NCBI GenBank assembly: GCA_964553035.1 | Contig: CAZKJH010000001.1 | Span: 1 to 64,000, forward strand | Length of the DNA stretch: 64,000 bases | Reading direction: 5' to 3' | Origin: JBBQIY01 sp964553035 | Lineage (GTDB): Bacteria; Verrucomicrobiota; Kiritimatiellia; RFP12; UBA3636 | Part shown: in pieces, positions 51,246-60,088 of the stretch | Position numbering within the stretch: position 1 is the stretch's first letter | Layout of the letters: the number at the start of each line of letters is the position of its first letter | Translations under genes and position numbers: made by a program | The notes under the pieces: generated by a model | Told to the model about the DNA's origin: nothing | The model's input: the letters and a program-made list of their open reading frames with translations, nothing else | The model's database searches: none

Positions 51246-51530
51246 AAAAACCTCTTTTGGTGATAATTTTCATCATACGCCTAAGGAAGTACCAACCTTA
51301 GCGCACTTGTATCTGAAAATCAAGGAAAAAACAACGCCGAAAAACAACCGTCTCTAGAGCATGTATGGCTGTTCGAACCTATTTGAAGGAGCTTGGAGCA
51401 ACCGCGGCGGTGAGCCGCGATCAGGTGCGGGTGGTGCGGATTCCATGGCAGCGACGAATGTTCCAGTGGCAGGGTTTTTCTATTGGTTGAACGTTATGTT
51501 GCCATAATGGTAGATAGGAAGGAAGAAGGT

Positions 51531-51758
51531 ATGAAGAACAAGAAATATGCGATAGCTTTGATTGTGTTGGGATCCGGATTCGCTACACTCTACGCTGCAG
51601 ACCTCACTACAAATAATGCAAACAGCCAGAATGTCACCATCCCCACCTCCTACATTCGCATACTGGCCATTGACCCCGGTCCGCCAGTCGCAGTGACCTT
51701 CACCCCCGCCTCGGCGGCACGTGCCTACACGCTACTGTATAATGTGTTGTCACATTAA
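51531..51758 (+). CDS. Short secreted protein, possibly truncated
   Basis: 75 residues from the ATG at 51531, which follows GGAAGAAGGT. It has a signal peptide (MKNKKYAIALIVLGSGFATLYA) and a mature part rich in Thr, Asn and Ala (LTTNNANSQNVTIPTSYIRIL). The end, PASAARAYTLLYNVLSH, stops abruptly in what looks like the first strand of a domain, so it may be a 3'-truncated relic. Nothing homologous resumes in the other frames downstream. The flanking gaps (51246-51530 and 51759-52027) hold a hairpin at 51403-51419 and short repeat phrases only. Confidence 0.45.
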   Translation: MKNKKYAIALIVLGSGFATLYAADLTTNNANSQNVTIPTSYIRILAIDPGPPVAVTFTPASAARAYTLLYNVLSH

Positions 51759-51800
51759 AGTCGTCCCTCTCAGGGTCATAATGAAAAGGAAAGTTATGAG

Positions 51801-51850
51801 AACTTTGCGATCCTCTTGCGCCCTTGCGGTAAAATCAGTGTAATCTCAAA
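51801..51850. repeat. Degenerate phrase-type repeat before proS
   Basis: AACTTTGCGATCCTCTTGCG followed by CCCTTGCGGTAAAATC and AGTGTAATCTC, with TTGCG-type phrases at near-7-bp steps. Downstream, CCTAGGAGATCCTAGG (51968-51983) is a palindrome lying 44 bp before the proS ATG. Confidence 0.35.
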
Positions 51851-52027
51851 TACTGAATTCGAGCGGATTCTTTTTCGTCTGCCTTTTAGGCTTGCAAGAT
51901 GATGCCGCAAGTGCTTTAATATCAAACGGTTCTGACGACCAATATTCAACAGCTCTTGGCTGTCACCCTAGGAGATCCTAGGTGGGTCAGATTGAATTCA
52001 TTTTCCACAACAACCTACTTATTTTCA

Positions 52028-53728
52028 ATGCGCTGGTCAAAAACACTGATTTCTACATTACGCGATGACCCACAAGAAGCTGAAATCACCTCGCACAAGC
52101 TGATGCTCAGAGCGGGTCTCCTTCGTAAGCTCTCCGGTGGTCTCTATACCTTCACGCCGCTCGGTCTCCGCGTCCTCCATAAAGTAGAGAACATCATCCG
52201 TGAAGAAATGGATCGTGCAGGTGCACAGGAAATACTGATGCCCGCGCTACAGCCGATTGAACTATGGGAGAAATCGGGGCGTGCTTCGCAAATGGGCTCC
52301 TCGATGTTCCGCCTGAAAGATCGTCAGGATCGTCAAATGGTTCTCGGCCCGACGCACGAAGAAGTCGTCACGGACTACATCATGCACGAGATCAATTCTT
52401 ACCGGCAGCTCCCCTGCACCGTCTATCAGATCCAGACGAAATTCCGCGACGAAATACGCCCGCGCTTCGGCCTCATGCGCGCCAAAGAATTCATCATGAA
52501 GGATGCGTACAGCTTCGATGTTTCGCTCGATGCCGCAGATGCCAGCTACCAGGCGATGTTCGATGCCTACGTCAGGATCTTTGATCGCTGCGGCCTTATC
52601 GCCAAACCCGTGGAAGCCGACACGGGAAACATCGGTGGCAATCATTCGCATGAGTTCATGGTGCTCGCCCCCTCTGGCGAGGATGGGATTCTTGCTTGCT
52701 CGTCCTGTAGTTATGCTGCGAATCAGGAACGCGCCGAACGGAAAGTTTCTGGATCTCCCTACAGCACCAAAATGGCAGAACCAACTGAGGTTCCAACACC
52801 TGGTGCACGCACAGTTGAAGAATCGGCTCAAGCGGTAGGCGTCCCGAACGATCAGATCGTCAAATCACTTATCTATCTCGCTGATGGCAAAGCGTTAATG
52901 GCCATCGTGCCGGGAACTCGCGAACTGAACGAATGCAAGCTGAGAAGAATTCTTGGTTGCGCATCGCTTGAAATGGCGGACGATGAAACGTCCGCAAAAT
53001 ACGCAGGAGCGTTCGGCTCGATTGGCCCCATCGGCGTTACCATTCCCGTCTATGCCGACTTCGGCCTCAAGGGCGCACAAGACGTCGTCGTTGGAGCCAA
53101 CAAAACAGGTTTTCACATCAAACATGTTTCGATTGAAGCGCAAGTTCAAATCGCCGCGTGGCACGATCTCGTCACGGTTGAGGCGGAGGACTGCTGCCCG
53201 AAATGCGGCCAGCCGCTCGCAATGGCTCGTGGTATCGAAGTTGGCCACGTTTTCAAACTGGGCACCAAATATACAGAAGCTTTCGATGCCACGTTTCTGG
53301 ACTCCGAAAAGAAATCGAACGTTATGGTCATGGGTTGTTACGGCATCGGCGTAACCCGTACGGTGCAGGCTGTGGTGGAGCAGAACTTCGATAAAGACGG
53401 AATCATTTGGCCCGCTTCAATTTCACCTTGTCAGGTTGCCCTGCTACCTCTCGATGCACATAAGGATGAGAATTGTCGCCGCGTATCAGAGGCACTTGAG
53501 AACGAGCTTCAGGCAAACGGAATTGATGTCCTCGTTGATGATCGCGAAGAGCGGCCCGGTCTCAAATTCAAGGATGCCGATCTCATTGGCTTTACGTTGC
53601 GCGTCGTTGTCGGCTCACGGTCACTCGAGAAAGGGGTCATCGAATTGCGGGAACGCAAGTCCGGTGAGACAACGTTTGTCCCCATTACCGATGCCATCAA
53701 TGCCATCAAAGCTATTCTTGCCAAATAA
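52028..53728 (+). CDS. proS: Proline--tRNA ligase, bacterial type
   Basis: 566 residues, the normal size for the bacterial form, from the ATG at 52028 (MRWSKTLISTLRDDPQEAE); the frame extends 24 codons further without homology. Class II motifs are seen: the opening GGLYTFTPLGLRVLHKVENIIREEMDRAGAQEILMP, motif 2 TKFRDEIRPRFGLMRAKEFIMKDAYSFD, an inserted editing domain (about 225-400) and the YCGIGVTRTV-like motif 3 GCYGIGVTRTVQAVVEQ, then the anticodon-binding domain. It charges tRNA-Pro. The HU-like gene follows 36 bp later. Confidence 0.95.
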   Translation: MRWSKTLISTLRDDPQEAEITSHKLMLRAGLLRKLSGGLYTFTPLGLRVLHKVENIIREEMDRAGAQEILMPALQPIELWEKSGRASQMGSSMFRLKDRQDRQMVLGPTHEEVVTDYIMHEINSYRQLPCTVYQIQTKFRDEIRPRFGLMRAKEFIMKDAYSFDVSLDAADASYQAMFDAYVRIFDRCGLIAKPVEADTGNIGGNHSHEFMVLAPSGEDGILACSSCSYAANQERAERKVSGSPYSTKMAEPTEVPTPGARTVEESAQAVGVPNDQIVKSLIYLADGKALMAIVPGTRELNECKLRRILGCASLEMADDETSAKYAGAFGSIGPIGVTIPVYADFGLKGAQDVVVGANKTGFHIKHVSIEAQVQIAAWHDLVTVEAEDCCPKCGQPLAMARGIEVGHVFKLGTKYTEAFDATFLDSEKKSNVMVMGCYGIGVTRTVQAVVEQNFDKDGIIWPASISPCQVALLPLDAHKDENCRRVSEALENELQANGIDVLVDDREERPGLKFKDADLIGFTLRVVVGSRSLEKGVIELRERKSGETTFVPITDAINAIKAILAK

Positions 53729-53764
53729 ACCAGAACTCTATCATACCAATCCCGAGGTCGTAGA

Positions 53765-54088
53765 ATGAAAAATACAGTTAATAATAAGGATTTAGCCAAC
53801 ACAGCTCTGACAAAACATGATGTCGTGATGAAGCTCAACAATGAAACTCGGCTCACGCAGCCTGAGGCAGCAGTAGCACTCCAACTCGTTCTCGATGCCA
53901 TTACAGAGAGCCTTGCCGCTGGTGGGCATATTGAATTTCGTGACTTCGGTGTTTTCGAAGTGGTCACGCGCAAATCAAGAATTGGTCGAAACCCCAACAA
54001 GCCTGAAGATACCGTTGAGATTCCTCAGCGCAAGGTTGTCAAGTTCAAGCCAAGCAAGAAACTGAAGGCTTCCATTCTGGGCGAATAA
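53765..54088 (+). CDS. HU/IHF-family DNA-binding protein
   Basis: 107 residues: an extra 15 residues at the N-terminus, then the HU fold TKHDVVMKLNNETRLTQPEAAVALQLVLDAITESLAAGGHIEFRDFGVFEVVTRKSRIGRNPNKPEDTVEIPQRKVVKFKPSKKL, with the RNP loop tip that intercalates DNA. It bends and compacts DNA as a dimer. It is between proS and hisS on the same strand, as in many PVC genomes of this kind an accidental placement. Confidence 0.9.
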   Translation: MKNTVNNKDLANTALTKHDVVMKLNNETRLTQPEAAVALQLVLDAITESLAAGGHIEFRDFGVFEVVTRKSRIGRNPNKPEDTVEIPQRKVVKFKPSKKLKASILGE

Positions 54089-54134
54089 CGATCGCTCGTG
54101 GAACTCGAAACCATCTAAAGAGTAGGTTTATACC

Positions 54135-55385
54135 GTGTCAGATTTTACATCGCCACGAGGCATGCGTGATTTTTATCCAGAAGATATGCGGCTGAGAAAC
54201 CGTATTTTTGATGCGTGGCGCATTGCCGCCGTGGCATCAGGGTTCCAGCAGTACGACGCCTGCGTCGTCGAGTCCCTCGAACTTCTCCAGCGCAAAGCCG
54301 GCGAAGAGATTGTAAACCAGATTTATGCCTTTGAGGACAAGTCTGGACGCAAGCTCGCCTTACGTCCGGAGATGACCCCGACCCTCGCTCGCATGGTGGC
54401 AGCCAAACAAGGCTCGTTGCTGTTCCCCATCAAGTGGTTTACCATTGCCCAGTGCTTTCGCTATGAGCGCATGACGCGAGGTCGGAAGCGCGAACACTAT
54501 CAATTGAATCTCGACATCATCGCCGAAGATTCTGTTTCCGCCGAAGCTGAAGTGCTGTATGCCGCCATTGCAGCGCTTCGCAAAATGGGCGTTCCGGACT
54601 CGGTCTATAAAGTCCGGCTCTCCAATCGGGCGTTACTTTCCGAACTGCTTGCTTCCCTCGGTGTTCCTAGCGAGTCACATGGCGGTGTTTTTATTGCTCT
54701 CGACAAAAAGGGCAAAATTTCCGAAGCCGAAATCGAAGCCCTCATGCGCGCTCAAGGGCTTGATGACCAAGCTTGTGCAGCCGCGTTTAACCTCACAAAC
54801 ATCGCATCACTCGACGATGCCGCAAAAATTGCCGGCTCGGACTCTCCTGCCATCGCGCGCATCACCGAGTTATTCGATCTCCTCAGTATTTATGGCATTC
54901 GCGAACAGATCGTGTTCGACATCTCGGTGATCCGCGGTCTCGCCTACTACACCGGCATTGTGTTTGAGGCTTTCGATACGGAAGGTAAGTTCCGCGCCAT
55001 CTTCGGTGGAGGGCGCTACGACGGACTGCTCTCGACGATCGGCGGCAAGCCGGCTTCGGCGGTTGGTCTCGGCTTCGGGGATGTTGTGATCGGTGAAATC
55101 ATCGAGGAACTCAAACTCCCGGGAGTGAATACACACGACTGTATTGCGATTGGTTATATGACGGACGAGGAACGCACGACATCCACTCGCTTGGCTGGGA
55201 AATTACGTACCGAAGGCTATAACGTCACGCTTCAGCTCCGCCCCACGAAAGCCAAAGTTTTTTTCGCTTTCGCATCTGAGAACGCCACAGAGGCCATTTA
55301 CATCGGACCCGACGATAGAATTTCGGGCAAAGCCAAGATGAAAAATCTTGCGACCCGTGAACAAACTGAACTAGACCTCACATGA
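54135..55385 (+). CDS. hisS: Histidine--tRNA ligase
   Basis: 416 residues from a GTG at 54135. Class II synthetase with FTSPRGMRDFYPEDMRLRN at the start, LALRPEMTPTLARMV (motif 2 region), FRYERMTRGRKREHYQLNLDI, RGLAYYTGIVFEAF and FGGGRYDGLLSTIGG (motif 3 and His-binding). A C-terminal anticodon-binding domain follows from about residue 330. The stop overlaps the hisH start as ATGA, so tRNA charging and histidine synthesis are coupled. A HisZ regulatory subunit is less likely given the full C-terminal domain. Confidence 0.92.
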   Translation: MSDFTSPRGMRDFYPEDMRLRNRIFDAWRIAAVASGFQQYDACVVESLELLQRKAGEEIVNQIYAFEDKSGRKLALRPEMTPTLARMVAAKQGSLLFPIKWFTIAQCFRYERMTRGRKREHYQLNLDIIAEDSVSAEAEVLYAAIAALRKMGVPDSVYKVRLSNRALLSELLASLGVPSESHGGVFIALDKKGKISEAEIEALMRAQGLDDQACAAAFNLTNIASLDDAAKIAGSDSPAIARITELFDLLSIYGIREQIVFDISVIRGLAYYTGIVFEAFDTEGKFRAIFGGGRYDGLLSTIGGKPASAVGLGFGDVVIGEIIEELKLPGVNTHDCIAIGYMTDEERTTSTRLAGKLRTEGYNVTLQLRPTKAKVFFAFASENATEAIYIGPDDRISGKAKMKNLATREQTELDLT

Positions 55386-56251
55386 TAGTGATTATCGATT
55401 ACAAGGCCGGAAACCTCACCAGCGTAAAACTGGCTTTTGAGGCAATTGGCGTTGAAGCCCTTGCCACCGCTGACCTCGAGACCGTCGCAAAAGCTTCAAA
55501 AATCGTCTTTCCGGGTGTCGGTGCTGCCGGCTCCGCCATGGAAAATCTCCATGCTTCAGGACTTTGCCAGATTATCCGCGACAGAATTGCGGCAGGCATT
55601 CCCTTCTTCGGGATCTGCCTCGGCACTCAGATTCTTTTTGAGAGTTCAGAAGAAGACGGCGGCGTGAAGACGCTCGGCATTCTCTCTGGCTCTGTTAAAA
55701 AATTTCATTCCTCAGAGCAGACGTGCAAGATCCCACACATGGGCTGGAATCAAGCCAAGAAAAACTACGACCATCCCCTGCTGGCTGGCATTCCCGACAA
55801 CAGCGACTTCTATTTCGTCCACAGTTACTACCCTGCCCCGAGTCAACCAGCCGATGTTATCTGTACCACCGACTACGCCGGCATTACCTTCGCCTCCATG
55901 GTCGGCCGTGGCAATGTCGCCGCAACACAGTTTCACATTGAAAAGTCTGGCAAGATCGGTCTCCGCATGCTCCAAAACTTTTCAACATGGGATGGAGAAG
56001 CAGGAATCGGCAACCTAGACAAAAGCGTATTCGGCTCGGTCTTTACACAAGAGGACATCCGTATCGCATTGACAGATGCAGGGATGGCCTCCGATGAAGA
56101 CACGGTCACGACGTTCCTCAGCGACCATCGCAGGGCATTTAGAGCTCAAGAGGAACGGATGTGCGAAAACGGCAATGAGTTTCTGGCGCAAACCGTTGAA
56201 GCGTGGATACAACTCAAAGTTCGGGATGGTGTCCAAATGCCTATCGCATAA
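55382..56251 (+). CDS. hisH: Imidazole glycerol phosphate synthase subunit HisH with an 80-residue C-terminal extension
   Basis: 289 residues, against about 200-215 for usual HisH. Residues 1-204 are a class I glutaminase: FPGVGAAGSAMENL, FFGICLGTQILFE with Cys79, HMGWNQAKK, YFVHSYYPAP and TQFHIEKSG with His185 and Glu187 (Ile replaces the usual Pro in FHPE). It supplies ammonia to HisF in step 5 of histidine synthesis. Residues about 205-289 (SVFGSVFTQEDIRIALTDAG ... FLAQTVEAWIQLKVRDGVQM) form a helical tail of unknown role. ATGA overlap with hisS; hisF follows 120 bp later. Confidence 0.88.
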   Translation: MIVIIDYKAGNLTSVKLAFEAIGVEALATADLETVAKASKIVFPGVGAAGSAMENLHASGLCQIIRDRIAAGIPFFGICLGTQILFESSEEDGGVKTLGILSGSVKKFHSSEQTCKIPHMGWNQAKKNYDHPLLAGIPDNSDFYFVHSYYPAPSQPADVICTTDYAGITFASMVGRGNVAATQFHIEKSGKIGLRMLQNFSTWDGEAGIGNLDKSVFGSVFTQEDIRIALTDAGMASDEDTVTTFLSDHRRAFRAQEERMCENGNEFLAQTVEAWIQLKVRDGVQMPIA

Positions 56252-56371
56252 CAGAATTGACACCAACCTCTCGCTAACGGAAAAATCAAATCTCCCTCCT
56301 AAAACGGCTTAAGCCTCTTACAAGAGCTAAAAGCAAGGCAGTATCCTAACCTCCCTTATACTCTCCACACC

Positions 56372-57154
56372 ATGCTAACTCGCCGAATCATTCCCTGCCT
56401 CGATGTTATCAAGAACCGCGTCACAAAAGGCGTGAAGTTCAAGAACAACATCGATCTCGGTGACCCCGTTGAACTGGCGACTCGCTACTACGAAGAAGGC
56501 TGTGACGAGCTCGTTGTTTACGATATCACAGCCTCTGCTGAGCAGCGTCCTACCGACATCGACATGATCAAGAATGTCGCACGAGCGATCCGAATTCCGT
56601 TCGCTGTGGGCGGAGGCGTTTCGTCACTCGAAGACATCGGTAGAATTCTTTTAGCCGGCGCTGAAAAAGTTTCTGTCAATTCGCTGGCGGTTGCGAACCC
56701 GAAACTCATCGGCGAGGGCGCGAAAGCTTTTGGCTCACAATGTATTGTGCTGGGCATGGATCCTGTAAAAACAGCCGATCTTGTCCAATGCCCCTCAGGC
56801 TACGAAATCACCACTCGCGGTTTCCGGAACCATACCGGCATCGACGCCGTAGCATGGGCCAAGCGGGCCGAGTCCGAAGGTGCCGGTGAAATTGTTGTTA
56901 ATTCGGTTGATGCCGATGGCACGCGGGCTGGGTTTGAGCTTGAGATCACACGGCTGATTGCTGATGCCGTCGGCATCCCCGTCGTGGCGTCTGGCGGAGC
57001 AGGTTGCTCACGTCATTTGCGTGATGCGTTCGTCGAAGCGCATGCTGATGCGGCGATTGTCGCCGGCATGCTCCACACAGGCGAATTCACGATACAACGA
57101 ATTAAAGAAGAACTCACCGAAATGAGTGTTCCCGTTCGCAGAATTGTTTCTTAG
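56372..57154 (+). CDS. hisF: Imidazole glycerol phosphate synthase subunit HisF
   Basis: 260 residues, a full-length TIM-barrel cyclase: RRIIPCLDVIKNRVTKGVKFKNNIDLGDPVELATRYYEEGCDELVVYDITAS with the catalytic Asp11-type residue in PCLDV, AVGGGVSSLEDIGRILLAGAEKVSVNS, GEIVVNSVDADGTRAGFELEIT (catalytic Asp130-type residue) and VVASGGAGCSRHL. It turns PRFAR and ammonia from HisH into imidazole glycerol phosphate and AICAR. It lacks a clear Shine-Dalgarno. Confidence 0.95.
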   Translation: MLTRRIIPCLDVIKNRVTKGVKFKNNIDLGDPVELATRYYEEGCDELVVYDITASAEQRPTDIDMIKNVARAIRIPFAVGGGVSSLEDIGRILLAGAEKVSVNSLAVANPKLIGEGAKAFGSQCIVLGMDPVKTADLVQCPSGYEITTRGFRNHTGIDAVAWAKRAESEGAGEIVVNSVDADGTRAGFELEITRLIADAVGIPVVASGGAGCSRHLRDAFVEAHADAAIVAGMLHTGEFTIQRIKEELTEMSVPVRRIVS

Positions 57155-57183
57155 TTATATGTTTTTTACCATAGGAGGCATTG

Positions 57184-58377
57184 ATGACAACAGGATTTTC
57201 TAGGCATCTTATTACAGTCGTCTTCACGTTAGTGCTTTCGCTAAGGCTTTATTCTCAGCAAATCATCGTATGTCCGAAATGTTCGTATGAAGCAGCACCT
57301 AATGCAAAATTCTGCACCCACTGCGGTGCGGCAATCAATGCCACACGAGGGGAATCTATCCCAGATGACGCGCTTCAGGTGGCCTCCACGAATTCAGTCG
57401 CTGTCAGTCCACAAGCTGACGCAAACGCTACTTGGGTCACCTTGGTTGCGGAGGACATCCAGACCGCCGTTGAGTTTATGAATGCGAAAGCCGGGGCCAA
57501 TCCTGCCGGCACGCTCGCCGCATTGAATAATGCACGAGGCATCATTGCACTTGCAGGTAAAAATACGATACCGGAGAATGACAGACTCGCAGTCATGAAC
57601 GGCATTGTTGCAGCCAAGGAAGCGATTTTAAAAACTCGTTTAACATGCCCAACATGCCGGGGGAAAGGACAGGAAGATGTTCTGCACGAATACACTGCAC
57701 TGGACGGCTCAATTGCATCGATGGTAAGCGGGAAGCGGTCTTGTTCAAGATGCGATGGACGTTGCTGGATTGTCCAACACCGGAAAATGTCCGAGATCCA
57801 GAGCCTTCTTGGATCGGGGCATCAGCACTATGCCGACAAGGCACTTGTCAAGGGTCGCATTAAAATTGGAAATGCGTGGGTTGATCGCGATGTAGCCAGC
57901 CACCTTAACGCCAAAGAAACAGCAACCTTAAAGCACTTCACTGCTGATCCCTGCTTGGCATGCATGGGATACGGGAAGACTGACTGTAAAGCTTGCGATA
58001 ACGCGGGCTTTGTCACCTGTACGGCAGTTAATTGTTCTAACGGATTCATTCGTCCCTTACCCGTCGCAAAGGATAATCCGAAAGAAAAGCGGTTGGAGTC
58101 TATCAAACTTTCAAACCCAACTCCCTGCCCCGAATGCAGAGGAACAAGTTTGGTCATTTGCAAGGATTGCGGCGGAACATCATCGACTACCTGTACAAGC
58201 TGCAACGGCAGTGGAGAGCGGAGCATCTGCAACAAATGCAACGGAGAAGGATTCATTCCCTGTCGAAGTTGCAAAGGGACGGGCAAGGATAAAAAAGGTC
58301 AACCCTGTCCAATGTGCTCTAATGAAGGCATAGTACTCTGCACAACCTGTGGCGGTGATGGCTATGGAAGAAGATAG
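57184..58377 (+). CDS. Secreted cysteine-rich protein with zinc ribbon and DnaJ-type CxxCxGxG repeats
   Basis: 397 residues from the ATG at 57184 (AGGAGG 5 bases upstream; a TTG lies just before). Signal peptide residues 1-24 (SRHLITVVFTLVLSLRLYSQ), then a zinc ribbon CPKCSYEAAPNAKFCTHCG. After a helical part, CxxC modules follow: CPTCRGKG, CSRCDGRC, CLACMGYG, CKACDNAGF, CPECRGT, CKDCGGT, CTSCNGSG, CNKCNGEG, CRSCKGTG, CPMCSNEG and CTTCGGDG, like the DnaJ zinc domain repeated. Its end overlaps the start of the Ser/Thr kinase gene. Export of so many cysteines is odd; the signal might instead act as a membrane anchor facing the cytoplasm. Confidence 0.75.
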   Translation: MTTGFSRHLITVVFTLVLSLRLYSQQIIVCPKCSYEAAPNAKFCTHCGAAINATRGESIPDDALQVASTNSVAVSPQADANATWVTLVAEDIQTAVEFMNAKAGANPAGTLAALNNARGIIALAGKNTIPENDRLAVMNGIVAAKEAILKTRLTCPTCRGKGQEDVLHEYTALDGSIASMVSGKRSCSRCDGRCWIVQHRKMSEIQSLLGSGHQHYADKALVKGRIKIGNAWVDRDVASHLNAKETATLKHFTADPCLACMGYGKTDCKACDNAGFVTCTAVNCSNGFIRPLPVAKDNPKEKRLESIKLSNPTPCPECRGTSLVICKDCGGTSSTTCTSCNGSGERSICNKCNGEGFIPCRSCKGTGKDKKGQPCPMCSNEGIVLCTTCGGDGYGRR

Positions 58378-59992
58378 TAATACCAATCAGTCGGCCAGTT
58401 TCGAGGGCTATGACAAAGCCGAAAAAATCGGACAAGGTGGTATGGCGACCGTTTGGAAAGCACGCCAAATATCCTTAGACCGGTGGGTTGCGATCAAAGT
58501 GCTATCCCCCGAGCAATGTTCGGACGACAAAGAGATTGATCGTTTCCAATCCGAAGCCCGAACGGTTGCTAAAATGAATCATAGCGGCATCGTGCAAGTC
58601 TATGATGCCTTCTACCGAAATGACCACTTTTGTTTTGTGATGGAATTCGTTGATGGCTATACGGTTGGTGCATGGTTGAAAAATCGTGGCTATCTGGCTC
58701 AAGAAGAATGTCTTTTTGTCGCGATCGGTGTTGCCGAAGCTTTATCGTATGCGTGGAGCAAACACAAGTTGATCCACTGTGATATCAAACCCGAAAACAT
58801 CATGATCGATGTTGACGGCTCGGTCAAAATCACCGATTTTGGTCTCAGCAAAAGTCTTTCGTCCCTACAAGTACGAAACCCCCTGTCTGATGGTGCTTAC
58901 GTTTTCGGAACACCCGCCTATATTGCTCCTGAGCAGGCTACTGCCGATCGACAACTCACCATCCATGCTGATATGTACGCGCTTGGAGCCTCTCTCTATC
59001 ACATGAGTACGGGCACAAGACTTTTTTTCGAAGTCAATGCCGAAGAGGTGATGGAAATGCAGGTGAATGCACAGTACAAAGACCCATACGAACTTAACAC
59101 AAAGCTCTCTCCTTTTTTCTGCGACTTCATTGAAAGACTCCTTTGCAAAAACCGCAACGACCGTTACAGTCGCTGGGAGGAGATTCTTGAAGAACTCGAA
59201 AATCTCAAAAAAGGGCTTCCGCTACTTTATGGCGAAATTAATCCTGCAAAAGCCAAAAGCACCGTCTTAAGATCTACGGCACGTGATATCGCTCGCAACG
59301 ATTTGCTGCAGAGGCTTAATATCCACGAACGATCCATCAAGCCCATCGCAGCCCCAGAACTTCCTCTTGAACAGAGATCTGAATTCAGCCTAAAAAACTT
59401 TGGCCAGAATGGCTTTTCGAAAGAACTCTGTGCTGCAAAATCGCTTTGCAGCGTTTGGTGGGGTAAAGTAAGCACCTTGTCGAACGTGATAAAAAATAAT
59501 CGGCATTCCCGAATCGCCCTAAAATGCCTATCCGGTCTGCTGATTATCGCGCTTGTGCTCTTCTTGGTTTCTCACGTTGACCACCGAGAGAAGTGTCGCG
59601 TGATCGATGCGGCAAAAATGGAACTAACTGAAATTGACGAAATTCTCAGCATCAACCCAACGGCCTACCATACGGCAATTGAGCACTGCACGACACTAAT
59701 CAGCAATCTTGAAGGGCCAGCTTATGCGTCACTTCGACAAGATGTTCTTATTAAAAGAAAGTCTCTTGAAGACGCACGAAAAACTGATATTGAAAAAGTA
59801 ATGAAGGATCTCTGCGAAGAAGTTCAACCGCTGATTGAACGGCGACAATTTTCAAGAGCAGCGACAATTGTTTTGTCATTCAGTGGTGAGATGGCAGATG
59901 AGACCCTGCATGAACGCGTACGATTCGCAGATACCCTCAACGAACAGGCTACCCTGTCGAGCCAAACTCAGAGTGCAGACGAAAATGAGTAG
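58364..59992 (+). CDS. Membrane-anchored Hanks-type Ser/Thr protein kinase
   Basis: 542 residues from the ATG at 58364; a GTG at 58349 and an ATG at 58358 are in frame. The kinase domain (about 15-275) has KIGQGGMATVWKA (glycine loop 23-28), WVAIKVL (Lys45), LIHCDIKPENIMI (Asp140, an HCD variant of HRD), ITDFGLSK (158-160) and TPAYIAPEQA. A juxtamembrane part leads to one membrane helix (about 385-405, CLSGLLIIALVLFLVSHV) and a coiled outer domain of about 130 residues. The gene overlaps the cysteine-rich gene by 14 bases, so that protein may be a partner or substrate. Confidence 0.9.
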   Translation: MEEDSNTNQSASFEGYDKAEKIGQGGMATVWKARQISLDRWVAIKVLSPEQCSDDKEIDRFQSEARTVAKMNHSGIVQVYDAFYRNDHFCFVMEFVDGYTVGAWLKNRGYLAQEECLFVAIGVAEALSYAWSKHKLIHCDIKPENIMIDVDGSVKITDFGLSKSLSSLQVRNPLSDGAYVFGTPAYIAPEQATADRQLTIHADMYALGASLYHMSTGTRLFFEVNAEEVMEMQVNAQYKDPYELNTKLSPFFCDFIERLLCKNRNDRYSRWEEILEELENLKKGLPLLYGEINPAKAKSTVLRSTARDIARNDLLQRLNIHERSIKPIAAPELPLEQRSEFSLKNFGQNGFSKELCAAKSLCSVWWGKVSTLSNVIKNNRHSRIALKCLSGLLIIALVLFLVSHVDHREKCRVIDAAKMELTEIDEILSINPTAYHTAIEHCTTLISNLEGPAYASLRQDVLIKRKSLEDARKTDIEKVMKDLCEEVQPLIERRQFSRAATIVLSFSGEMADETLHERVRFADTLNEQATLSSQTQSADENE

Positions 59993-60088
59993 TCGTGGAT
60001 GCTCTTCAATTTCGTTGCCGTGCCCCGATGATCCAAGAAAAGTCGATCCATGATTCTCCTTTTGATTTGTCCGCATTGCCGCTCGATA

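Noticed and set aside
51365..51490. 42-codon ORF beginning MAVRTYLKELGATAAV
   Set aside because: It looks protein-like but has no ribosome-binding site, overlaps a hairpin and matches nothing I know; not enough to call a gene.
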